Positions 35,559-43,218 of a stretch of 64,000 nt of DNA are shown here, one piece after another. The stretch comes from a bacterium. GTDB taxonomy: Bacteria; Myxococcota_A; UBA9160; UBA4427. Numbering within the stretch: the stretch's first letter is position 1; the number at the start of each line of letters is the position of its first letter. The notes beneath the pieces were generated by a model. That model did not search any database. It was not told the origin of the DNA and worked only from the letters and a program-made list of their open reading frames with translations. The stretch covers positions 106,787-170,786 of the forward strand of contig JANSYR010000015.1 of assembly GCA_024742285.1 (NCBI GenBank). The letters run 5' to 3'. Made by a program: the position numbers and the translations under genes.

Positions 35559-36428
35559 GTGTCCAGACGTGCGCTCTCTGCAACCCGCGCCGCCGATCTG
35601 CTCAACTTCCTGGCGGCCCACCCCGACGAGCCCCTCTCCTATTCGGAGCTGTCGAGCCGGCTCGGGATCAACCCCGCCTCGACCCACAACCTGCTGATGG
35701 CGCTGACGGAATGCGGCTACCTGAGCCGGGACCCGAAGACGCGCACCTTCTCCCTGGGTGCCGCGCTCGTCGCGATCGGCGATGCCGCCCTACGCGAGAA
35801 TCCGATCGTCGACGAGGCCCGGGTCGAGATGGGCAAGCTGGCGAAGACCCTCGACATGGGCGCGGTGGCGCTCGTCCGCGCGGGCTCGGACGCGCTCTGC
35901 ATCGCCCGCGCCGGTCCGCGACGCGCGCGGATCGATCCGCCGGAGGTCGGCCAGCGGATCCCGATCATGGCGCCCCTCGTCTCCGTCTTCGCGGCCTGGG
36001 GCTCCGAGGAGGCAGTCGACCAATGGCTCCAACGCGGGAGTCCGGCGCCCGCGGACCAGGCACGGGCGAGAGAGAGCCTCGAGCGCGTCCGCGCGCGGGG
36101 CTACAGCGTCGCCCTCGAGGTTCCGAGTCGACGTCGCCTCGGCGGCTTGATTGCCGACCTCGCGGAACAGCCCCACTCCGAGCGGCTGCGCGAACGCCTC
36201 CATGAGACGATCGGCGAACTCGGCCGCTCCTCCTTCCAGCTGAGCGAGTCCGATGGTCAGCCCCACAGCATCAGCACCATCACGGCGCCGGTCTTCGACC
36301 GCCACGGCGAGGTCTGCGTGGCCATCAGCCTGCAGGTCTTCGCGCGCGCCCTCGACGCGGACGGGATCGCCGCGGTCGGCGGCCCGCTCGTCGAAACGAC
36401 CCGCGCCTTGTCCCACGGAGAGCCCTGA
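35559..36428 (+). CDS. IclR-family transcriptional regulator
   Basis: A 289-residue regulator. The N-terminal winged helix reads LNFLAAHPDEPLSYSELSSRLGINPASTHNLLMALTECGYLSRD (about residues 15-58), followed by an IclR effector domain with LGAALVAIG and GYSVALEVPS. The GTG start follows GGAGATC. It likely controls the divergent monooxygenase operon and itself. The C-terminal domain would sense a small aromatic or carboxylate ligand. Confidence 0.9.
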   Translation: MSRRALSATRAADLLNFLAAHPDEPLSYSELSSRLGINPASTHNLLMALTECGYLSRDPKTRTFSLGAALVAIGDAALRENPIVDEARVEMGKLAKTLDMGAVALVRAGSDALCIARAGPRRARIDPPEVGQRIPIMAPLVSVFAAWGSEEAVDQWLQRGSPAPADQARARESLERVRARGYSVALEVPSRRRLGGLIADLAEQPHSERLRERLHETIGELGRSSFQLSESDGQPHSISTITAPVFDRHGEVCVAISLQVFARALDADGIAAVGGPLVETTRALSHGEP

Positions 36429-36530
36429 AGCCGACGCGAGTCGGACGTCGCGCGGAGCGCTCTGAAGCCGACGCGAGTCAGGCGTCGCGCAGCGAAGACC
36501 CGGATCCGACGCGGTCAGGCGTCCCGCGCG
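36425..36530. repeat. Three-unit degenerate tandem repeat with hairpin between convergent genes
   Basis: Three copies of a unit starting CCGACGCG begin at 36431, 36468 and 36506, a period of 37-38 bases. The first two share CTGAAGCCGACGCGAGTC nearly exactly, and copies two and three share the GTCAGGCGTC segment. The third copy overlaps the stop codon and last codons of the esterase gene (minus strand). The first contains a hairpin, CCGAC-GCGA-GTCGG, at 36431-36444. The array could act as a bidirectional terminator or be a slippage duplication of the esterase 3' end. Confidence 0.6.
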
Positions 36531-37549
36531 AACTGGGCCAGGCTGGCCGCGGTTTCCCGGCTGATGTCGGGGCAGGCCATCTGGAAGAGCTCGGTCGCGT
36601 GGATCGTCCCCATCACCTGTCGACAGCGCGCGGACACCCCCGCGCGCAGGAGCGTGCGATAGAACTCGATCCCCTCGTCGCGGAGCGGATCGCACTCGTT
36701 CACGCTGATCACCGTCGGGGGCAATCCGCGGACGTCGTCCTCGCTCGCGAAGGCGGGCCAGGCCAACGGGTTCTCGCACTCGAGCTCCTCGATCCCGTAG
36801 GCCATCGCCGGACGGTTGTTGTGCAGATCGATCAACAGCCCGTTGTTCTCGACCGACGACGGGAACCGGTCCTGGGGCCAGCGGCCGGCGATGTAGGGAC
36901 AGAGGGCATAGAGGCCGCGGATCAGCCCGAGCTCTCCGGAGCGAGCCAGGCGCATCCCGGTCGCGAGCGTGAGGTTCCCGCCCCCGCTCTCGCCGGCGAC
37001 GACGAGGTGGCTCGGATCGATCCCGAGCTTCGCGGCGTTCGCTGCGACCCAGCGGACGGAGGAAACGCAATCGTCGAGGCCCGCCGGAAACGGCGCGACC
37101 TCGGGCGCCGAGGAGGCGACGAGACAGTTGCGGAAGTCGACCATCGCGACGGCGATGCCCTGGGCCGCCATCGTCCGGCCCCATGCGCGATAGATCCCGT
37201 CGAAGCAGGACTGGGTCTGCATCCCGCCGCCGTGGAAGTAGACCACGCCGGGTCGCGCGGGCGCTTCTGCCGGACGGATCAGCAGGATCTTGATGGTGTT
37301 GCCGTCCGGGTCGGACACGAAGGAATGCTCCTCGGTCACGAGCCCCTTCGACGGCGCGATCTCCTCGGAGTCGATCGCGTCCATCCCGACCTTCACCGCC
37401 TCGGCCGCCGCCAGCGCCTCCGGCGTGTTCGCCTCGGCGACCAGCGCCTCCCGGCTCTCCGCGTCGGGCCGCGGCTGCGTCGGAAAGGCGCCCATCGCCG
37501 CCTTCAATCGGGGATCGATTCGCGGATCCGCTTCCATCTTCGTCGTCAC
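36515..37549 (-). CDS. Alpha/beta hydrolase (acetyl-esterase / HSL-type)
   Basis: A 344-residue carboxylesterase of the hormone-sensitive-lipase type. The oxyanion motif is YFHGGGMQ and the nucleophile elbow GESGGG; the Asp is in NECDPLRDEG and the His in MGTIHATELF. The GTG at 37549 is chosen because GGGAGGTGGATC precedes it, and it overlaps the stop of the upstream dehydrogenase gene as GTGA. This coupling argues that the two act in sequence. It would hydrolyse the ester produced by a Baeyer-Villiger monooxygenase. Confidence 0.88.
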   Translation of the reverse strand: MTTKMEADPRIDPRLKAAMGAFPTQPRPDAESREALVAEANTPEALAAAEAVKVGMDAIDSEEIAPSKGLVTEEHSFVSDPDGNTIKILLIRPAEAPARPGVVYFHGGGMQTQSCFDGIYRAWGRTMAAQGIAVAMVDFRNCLVASSAPEVAPFPAGLDDCVSSVRWVAANAAKLGIDPSHLVVAGESGGGNLTLATGMRLARSGELGLIRGLYALCPYIAGRWPQDRFPSSVENNGLLIDLHNNRPAMAYGIEELECENPLAWPAFASEDDVRGLPPTVISVNECDPLRDEGIEFYRTLLRAGVSARCRQVMGTIHATELFQMACPDISRETAASLAQFARDA

Positions 37550-38634
37550 GATCCACCTCCCTGTTGCACACCGAAGTCGAGGACACCGCGCGCGAGCCGC
37601 CCGGCTTCCATGTCGTCGATCACGGTCTGGATCCGGTCCATGGGATAGATCTCCGTGATCAGCTCGTCGAGCAGCAGCCGCCCCGAGAGATAGAGCTCGG
37701 CATAGCGCGGAATGTCTCGCTGGGGACGGCTGGCGCCGTAGCGACAGCCGAGAATCGACTTGTCGAGGAAGATCTCTTCGGGGAGGTACTCGATCGCGGT
37801 CCCGGCCCGTGTCACGCCGAGGATCACGAGGCTGCCCGACCAATCGAGATAGCGGATCGCCTCCTCGAGAGCCGGCTTGCTCCCGACGCACTCGAAGACC
37901 CAGTCGGCACCGCCGCGGGTCACGTCCTTCACCGCCTCCGCGACCCGCCCCTCGCTCGCGTCCACGAAATGCGTCGCGCCGAACTGCCGGGCGATCGCCT
38001 CCTTGGCCGGGTTGGCGTCGATGGCGACGATCGGGTCGGCGCCGACGAGTCGAAGGGCCTGGATCGAGTTGAGTCCGATCCCGCCGACGCCGACCACGGC
38101 CGCGCTCTCGCCGGCTTCGACGCGGGCCCGATTGAGCACGGCACCGGCGCCGGTCAGGACGCCACAGCCGATCAGGCAGGCCGACGAGAAGGGCACTTCC
38201 TTGGGGATCGGTACCGCCTGCGTCGCCTTCACGACGGTGACCTCCGCGAAGGAAGAGACGTTGGCGAAGGCGTAGTGCGGGATGCCGTCGAGGGTGAACG
38301 GCGTGGGGCGGTGGCCGAAGGTGGAGCGACACATCGTGGGCCGTCCGCGATCACAGTGGGCGCAGGTCCCACAGCTCCCGAGGGTCGAGAGGACGACGTG
38401 GTCGCCGGGGACGAGGTTCGTCACCCCGGGCCCGACCTCCTCGACGAGACCCGCTCCTTCGTGTCCGAGCACGACGGGCATCTCGAAGGGGATGGTTCCG
38501 CTCATCACGCTGAGATCGCTCCGGCAGACGCCGGAATTGACGATCCGGACGGTCACCTCGCCCGCCCCCGGCGCGCGGACCTCGAGCCCGTCGCGGACGC
38601 GAAGCGCCTCTCCGTCGAAAACGATTCCCTTCAT
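37546..38634 (-). CDS. Zinc-dependent alcohol dehydrogenase
   Basis: A 362-residue medium-chain dehydrogenase. Catalytic zinc ligands are Cys37 (SGVCRSD) and His58-Glu59 (GHE); the structural zinc is held by Cys88, Cys91, Cys94 and Cys102. The cofactor motif is VVGVGGIGLN. It resembles class-III/NDMA-type enzymes that act on secondary or bulky alcohols. The ATG follows GGAAGG. It is the first gene of a coupled dehydrogenase-esterase pair and diverges from TetR across a perfect palindrome. Confidence 0.9.
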   Translation of the reverse strand: MKGIVFDGEALRVRDGLEVRAPGAGEVTVRIVNSGVCRSDLSVMSGTIPFEMPVVLGHEGAGLVEEVGPGVTNLVPGDHVVLSTLGSCGTCAHCDRGRPTMCRSTFGHRPTPFTLDGIPHYAFANVSSFAEVTVVKATQAVPIPKEVPFSSACLIGCGVLTGAGAVLNRARVEAGESAAVVGVGGIGLNSIQALRLVGADPIVAIDANPAKEAIARQFGATHFVDASEGRVAEAVKDVTRGGADWVFECVGSKPALEEAIRYLDWSGSLVILGVTRAGTAIEYLPEEIFLDKSILGCRYGASRPQRDIPRYAELYLSGRLLLDELITEIYPMDRIQTVIDDMEAGRLARGVLDFGVQQGGGS

Positions 38635-38684
38635 CCGACCTTCCTTTCCCGCTCCTCCGATCTCTCGGGAGCGTGTTTACTATC

Positions 38685-38701
38685 TATACTCTAAGAGTAT
38701 A
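38685..38701. promoter_or_regulatory. TetR operator, perfect 17-bp palindrome
   Basis: TATACTCTAAGAGTATA is a perfect inverted repeat of two 8-base arms around a single A, lying 9 bases before the TetR start and 51 bases before the alcohol dehydrogenase start. Local sequence is AT-rich, with TATACT/TATAGA elements that could serve as -10 boxes in either direction. A repressor bound here would block both transcripts. Attribution to the adjacent TetR is by position and symmetry. Confidence 0.75.
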
Positions 38702-38709
38702 CTTCGACT

Positions 38710-39399
38710 ATGACCCCGTCATCGGCCCACGAGCAATATCCGCCCCGCGACACGGCAGCCTACCGCCGGATCCTGGAGGCCGCCGAGACCTGCTTCGGGA
38801 CCCTCGGCTTCCAGAAGACCACGGTCGTCGAGATCGCCGCCGCCGCCCAGGTCTCCAAGCCCCTCGTCTACCGCTACTTCGAGTCGAAGGAGCATCTCTA
38901 CGAGGTCGTGATCAGCCGACTCGTCGAGAGCTGGAACGAGGAGCTCGTGGCCGAGCTCTCCGCCGCGAACGGAAGCGACGCGAACGGATCCGAGACCGGG
39001 GTCGCCGAGGCGCTCCGCCGCATGCACCGCGTCTCCCTCGAGTTCGCCCGGCGGCACGCGCTCCTGCGCGGGCTGCTGGCCAAGGAGAGCCGACTCCTTC
39101 TCGCTTCCTACAGCGACATCGTCGAGCGGACCAACGCGACGCTCAAATCGCAGATCGCGGACTGCCTGGCGCTCGGCGTCGCTTCGGGCCAGGTCCGCCT
39201 CGACCTGCCCGTCGACGCGATGGCCGACGCGATCACCGAGATCCACCTCGCCTACGTCGAACGGATCGTGTCCGGAACCGAGACGCCGGACGCCCAGCGA
39301 CTCGCCCTCGACGCGTTCGAGGCCCTGCTCTTCGGCGTCTGCCTGATGCCGGACGAGGCCCGACCTCTTCTCACCCAACGACGGAAACGATCGAAATGA
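38710..39399 (+). CDS. TetR-family transcriptional regulator
   Basis: A 229-residue regulator. Its HTH region (RILEAAETCFGTLGFQKTTVVEIAAAAQVSKPLVYRYFESKEHLY) sits at about residues 17-61. The C-terminal half is all-helical, as expected for ligand sensing. The last codon overlaps the ATG of the monooxygenase gene (ATGA at 39396), so the regulator is made from the same message. It probably controls both the dehydrogenase-esterase pair and its own operon through the palindrome at 38685. Confidence 0.92.
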   Translation: MTPSSAHEQYPPRDTAAYRRILEAAETCFGTLGFQKTTVVEIAAAAQVSKPLVYRYFESKEHLYEVVISRLVESWNEELVAELSAANGSDANGSETGVAEALRRMHRVSLEFARRHALLRGLLAKESRLLLASYSDIVERTNATLKSQIADCLALGVASGQVRLDLPVDAMADAITEIHLAYVERIVSGTETPDAQRLALDAFEALLFGVCLMPDEARPLLTQRRKRSK

Positions 39400-41204
39400 A
39401 CCCTGCCGATCCCGCCCTGAACGACCTGCCCGACCTCGAGGTCGTGCGCGAGAAGTACCGCCAGGAGCGCGACAAGCGCCTGAAGACCGAAGGCTCGTCG
39501 CAGTTCCAGGAGCTGATGAGCGAAGGGACCCACAGTGACATCGACCCGAATGTCGAGCCGGGCTTCACCCGGGACCCCGTCGACGAGGAACCCACCGTCC
39601 TGATCGTCGGCGGCGGCTTCGGCGGGATGCTCATGAGCGTCCGCCTTCAGGAAGCCGGGATCCACGACTTCCGGATCATCGAGGCGGGCGGCGACTTCGG
39701 CGGGACCTGGTACTGGAACCGCTATCCGGGGGTGCAGTGCGACGTCGAGTCCTACGTCTACATGCCGCTCCTCGAAGAGCTCGGTTATGTCCCGACCGAG
39801 AAGTACGCCCACGGCCCCGAGATCTTCGCCCACGCCCAGGCGATCGGACGCCACTACGACCTCTACGACCACGCCCTCTTCCAGACCCAGGTGCGCGGCC
39901 TCGAGTGGGACGAGAGCGCCGCCCGCTGGATCGTCTCGACGAACCGGGACGATCGGATCCGCGCCCGGTTCGTCTGCATGGCCAACGGCCCCTACTCGAA
40001 GCCCAAGCTCCCGGGGATCCCCGGCGCCGGCGACTTCGAGGGCCACACCTTCCACACGAGCCGCTGGGACTACGAATACACGGGCGGAGACACGACCGGT
40101 GGACTCACGAAACTCGCCGACAAGCGCGTCGGCGTGATCGGCACGGGGGCGACCGCGATCCAGGCCGTGCCCCACCTCGGGCGCGATGCGGGCCAGGTCC
40201 ATGTCTTCCAACGGACGCCTTCCACCGTCGACGTCCGCGACAACGCACCGACGGATCCGGGCTTCGCGGACACGCTCGAACCGGGTTGGCAGCGGGAGCG
40301 GATGGACAACTTCCACATCCTGATGGACGGCGCGCCCCAGGAGGAGGACCTCGTCGGAGACCGCTGGACCGAGCTCACCAATGGCCTCTACGAAATCCTC
40401 GGCAACCACCCCGATCCCGAGTCGCTCTCGCCCGAGGAGATCGCGGAGATCGCGGAGCGCGTCGACCTCCGGAAGATGGAGCGCATCCGGGGGCGGATCG
40501 ACGAGGTCGTGAAGGACGCGACGACCGCCGAGGCGCTCAAGCCGTGGTACCGCTATCTCTGCAAGCGGCCGTGCTTCCACGACGACTACCTGCCGACCTT
40601 CAATCGCCCGAACGTCACCCTCGTCGACACCCAGGGCAAAGGGATCGAGCGGATCACGAAGCAAGGCGTCGTCGCCAACGGCGAGGAATACGCGCTCGAC
40701 TGTCTGATCTTCGCGACGGGCTTCGACGTCAGCCAGAACTACACGCGCCGCGCGGGCTACGAGGTGATCGGTCGCGAGGGACTGAAGCTCAGCCAGAAGT
40801 GGGCCGACCGGACGTCGACCTATCAGAGCTTCTTCACGCGGGGCTTCCCGAACTGCTTCTTCATGATGGGGTTCCAGAGCGGGCTCACGCCGAACATCCC
40901 CCACACCATCGAGGAGCAGGCCCAGCACCTCGCCTACGTCATCCACGAGGCCCTCGACCGAGGCGCCACCACCGTCGAGACGACGCAGACCGCCGAGGAC
41001 GCCTGGTGCGCCGAGATCGACAAGGGGAACGACTTCCAGACGATGCAGGCGAGCTGCACCCCGGGCTACTTCAACGACGAGGGCAAGGTGGGCGAGACCG
41101 AGGGCTGGCTGGCCGGGTTCTATCCCGAAGGCTTCGAGGCGTTCTTCGTCGTGCTCCGGGAATGGCGCGCGAAGGGAGCGCTCGAGGGACTCGAGGTATC
41201 CTGA
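39396..41204 (+). CDS. Baeyer-Villiger monooxygenase (cyclohexanone-monooxygenase family)
   Basis: A 602-residue class B flavin monooxygenase. The FAD motif GGGFGG is at 72-77, the BVMO fingerprint FxGxxxHxxxWD is Phe214 to Asp225 (FEGHTFHTSRWD), and the NADPH motif GTGATA is at 249-254. Other family hallmarks are GGTWYWNRYPGVQCDVESYVY and the ATGFD segment. It converts a ketone to an ester or lactone using NADPH and oxygen. Coupling to TetR, and the divergent alcohol dehydrogenase and esterase genes, make a full oxidation-to-hydrolysis route. Confidence 0.93.
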   Translation: MNPADPALNDLPDLEVVREKYRQERDKRLKTEGSSQFQELMSEGTHSDIDPNVEPGFTRDPVDEEPTVLIVGGGFGGMLMSVRLQEAGIHDFRIIEAGGDFGGTWYWNRYPGVQCDVESYVYMPLLEELGYVPTEKYAHGPEIFAHAQAIGRHYDLYDHALFQTQVRGLEWDESAARWIVSTNRDDRIRARFVCMANGPYSKPKLPGIPGAGDFEGHTFHTSRWDYEYTGGDTTGGLTKLADKRVGVIGTGATAIQAVPHLGRDAGQVHVFQRTPSTVDVRDNAPTDPGFADTLEPGWQRERMDNFHILMDGAPQEEDLVGDRWTELTNGLYEILGNHPDPESLSPEEIAEIAERVDLRKMERIRGRIDEVVKDATTAEALKPWYRYLCKRPCFHDDYLPTFNRPNVTLVDTQGKGIERITKQGVVANGEEYALDCLIFATGFDVSQNYTRRAGYEVIGREGLKLSQKWADRTSTYQSFFTRGFPNCFFMMGFQSGLTPNIPHTIEEQAQHLAYVIHEALDRGATTVETTQTAEDAWCAEIDKGNDFQTMQASCTPGYFNDEGKVGETEGWLAGFYPEGFEAFFVVLREWRAKGALEGLEVS

Positions 41205-41315
41205 TTCCGAGGATCGCCGGAGCGCGGTCGTCGCGTGCCAGCGAAACGCCGCCTGCCGCGCCGATCGCGACCAGACGCGCTGCTCGCGGTCCAAGCCGAG
41301 GAACGACCCGGTCGA

Positions 41316-42812
41316 TCAGTCGACCACGTAGCCGTAGGTCGTATTGCTTCGACCGATGCCCTTCGCATGGTACTCACGCTTCATGTCCTCGATCCGGTCG
41401 GCGGCAACCTGCTCGCGGGTCGCGTCGGGATCGAGACCGTAGAGTCGCGCACCGTTCGCGCCGAAGATCGCGTTCTTGACTTCGCCATCGGCCGCGCCGA
41501 GCGGCGAGAACCCGAATCGCTCCTGCAGGTCTTCCGGGATCTCCAGCCGACGCAGCGCCTCGATCTGCCACTGGGGGGAGCCGTACCAGACGGAGTCCGT
41601 CCCCCAGACGACGTGATCGGCGCCCATCCCCTTGATGAGCGTGCCCATCATCGCCGCGCAGAATCGCGGGTTCGTCACGCACGAGTTGGCGAAGGCGGAG
41701 CCGATCTCGCCGTAGACGTTGCTGACCCCGTACTCCTCCGGAATCCGGGCGAGGTCACTCACCCAGGCGATCCGTCCGTCCCGCTCGAACTCGGCCATCT
41801 CGATATCCGGCGCCGCGAGATACGGACGAAGGCCGGCGTGATAGATCACGAACTCGATCTGCGGCCAGTCCTGGGCGGCCTTGCCCACGTCATCGACCCG
41901 CGCGTATTTCCAGATCCCCTCGAGCGACGTCAGGTAGTCCCGCGGAAGCAACCCCTTGTGGATGCAGATCCGGTTGATTCCCGAAGCGACCACCTTCTCG
42001 TAGAACGGGTACATCAGCTTCTCGTCGTCGAGCCGATACGGGAGATTCTTCGGATGGAAGGGGTTTCCGACCGTGTAGCCCTTCCAGGCATCCGGGGAGA
42101 GGGTCTCGATCGCCTGGTCGACCTCGTCCAGCCAACCGTCTTGCCCGGGCACGAACACGGCGTGGGAGAGCATCCGTCGTGACCCGGCGAGCCGATTCAC
42201 GAGATCACGGGTCGCCGCCATCTGCTCGTTCGAAATCAGCAATCCACGGACGTCGCCCGTCGTCGGCGCGCTGCTCACGAGACAGACCTTCGTATCGCTG
42301 TCGAGGAAGACCTCCTTGATGAAGTTGTCGAAGCGGTAGCGATCGAGATCGAGACCGACCTCGTCGAGCATCGCCGGATTCCAGTGCTCCGCCGCATATC
42401 GGCCGTAGTCGAGCATGAACTCCGCCTCGAAGTCCTCGTGGACGAAGTGGACCTGGTCGTCGAAGACGAACTGTGAGGACAGTGCGCGGCGACGCGCTTC
42501 CGCCTTCTCCGGCTCGCTTGCCTCGGCTTCGTCGACGACGAAGAGCGAACCGAAGACCCCGTTCATCGCGACGAAGGCGGCCGCCATTCCGCAGCTGCTC
42601 CGAAGGAACGCCCGCCGGTCGAGTCCGAGCCGCTTCGCGTCTCGCTCGACGGCCGCCTCGAGACGCGCCTCGACCTCTCGCTGGGCCGGCGTCTGCGGGA
42701 GCGGGTCGTACTCCCCGTTCGAGATCGAACGCGTCGGGACGGGCCAGTCTCCGTCGAGCGTATTGGACGCGCGAAAGCGCTTGCGTTGGCGGGGTGTGAA
42801 GAAGTCGACCAT
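41316..42812 (-). CDS. Tat-exported amidohydrolase-2 family protein
   Basis: A 498-residue metal-dependent hydrolase of the ACMSD/amidohydrolase-2 type. A twin-arginine motif (DRRAFLRSS, Arg66-Arg67) precedes a hydrophobic segment (GMAAAFVAMNGVFG), which is unusually far from the start; no closer start codon exists. The domain begins FVFDDQVHFVHED and continues with ICIHKG, VIYHAGLRP and WGTDSVWYGSPQ. It is the last gene of the SDR, CoA-transferase and NTF2-like operon, 10 bases after the NTF2-like stop. Relatives decarboxylate or hydrolyse cyclic acids. Confidence 0.85.
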   Translation of the reverse strand: MVDFFTPRQRKRFRASNTLDGDWPVPTRSISNGEYDPLPQTPAQREVEARLEAAVERDAKRLGLDRRAFLRSSCGMAAAFVAMNGVFGSLFVVDEAEASEPEKAEARRRALSSQFVFDDQVHFVHEDFEAEFMLDYGRYAAEHWNPAMLDEVGLDLDRYRFDNFIKEVFLDSDTKVCLVSSAPTTGDVRGLLISNEQMAATRDLVNRLAGSRRMLSHAVFVPGQDGWLDEVDQAIETLSPDAWKGYTVGNPFHPKNLPYRLDDEKLMYPFYEKVVASGINRICIHKGLLPRDYLTSLEGIWKYARVDDVGKAAQDWPQIEFVIYHAGLRPYLAAPDIEMAEFERDGRIAWVSDLARIPEEYGVSNVYGEIGSAFANSCVTNPRFCAAMMGTLIKGMGADHVVWGTDSVWYGSPQWQIEALRRLEIPEDLQERFGFSPLGAADGEVKNAIFGANGARLYGLDPDATREQVAADRIEDMKREYHAKGIGRSNTTYGYVVD

Positions 42813-42822
42813 GAAGAACGCC

Positions 42823-43218
42823 TCAGTAGAACTGGAAGACGCGGCGGCAGAACCGCCACCGGCCTCCTCGCTTCAGGAACTCGTCCTCGTAGCAACCGAT
42901 CGAGGATTCGGCCTGCCCATCGCGCTGCTGGCGGATTTCGAAGACCGACCGCGTGCGCGCCCTTTCACCCTCGAGTGAATCGAGCAGGTGGTTATGGAGG
43001 AAGGGCTTCGGCTCGACGGGGAGAGAGGCCGCGTAGAGCGCGCGAAGCCCATCCCACCCCGCGTAGCGCTCGCCCAGGACTTCGACGACGGCGTCCTCTT
43101 CGAAGAGCGCGAGGACACCCTCCACGTCGGCCGCGGCGATCCGATGGCAATAGGTCACCAGGAGGTCGAGGATCGCATTCCGATCCTCGATCTTCCCGAG
43201 TCGATCGTCGTCGCTCAT
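42823..43218 (-). CDS. NTF2-like / SnoaL-type protein
   Basis: A 131-residue SnoaL-like domain: [33 protein letters not shown] at the N-terminus, HNHLLDSLEGERARTRSVFEIR in the middle and the closing GRWRFCRRVFQFY. The ATG follows AAGGAG and overlaps the CoA-transferase stop as ATGA, so expression is coupled. As in other operons here, an NTF2-like protein accompanies an amidohydrolase-2 protein. It probably performs dehydration, isomerisation or epoxide opening. Confidence 0.83.
   Translation of the reverse strand: MSDDDRLGKIEDRNAILDLLVTYCHRIAAADVEGVLALFEEDAVVEVLGERYAGWDGLRALYAASLPVEPKPFLHNHLLDSLEGERARTRSVFEIRQQRDGQAESSIGCYEDEFLKRGGRWRFCRRVFQFY

Noticed and set aside
36425..36530. CRISPR-like array in the tandem repeats
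   Set aside because: Only three units, no unique spacers of regular length, and degenerate copies. No cas genes in the window.
38685..38701. The palindrome as a transcription terminator
   Set aside because: It lies between two divergently starting genes, has a one-base centre rather than a loop, and overlaps likely promoter elements. Operator is the better reading.
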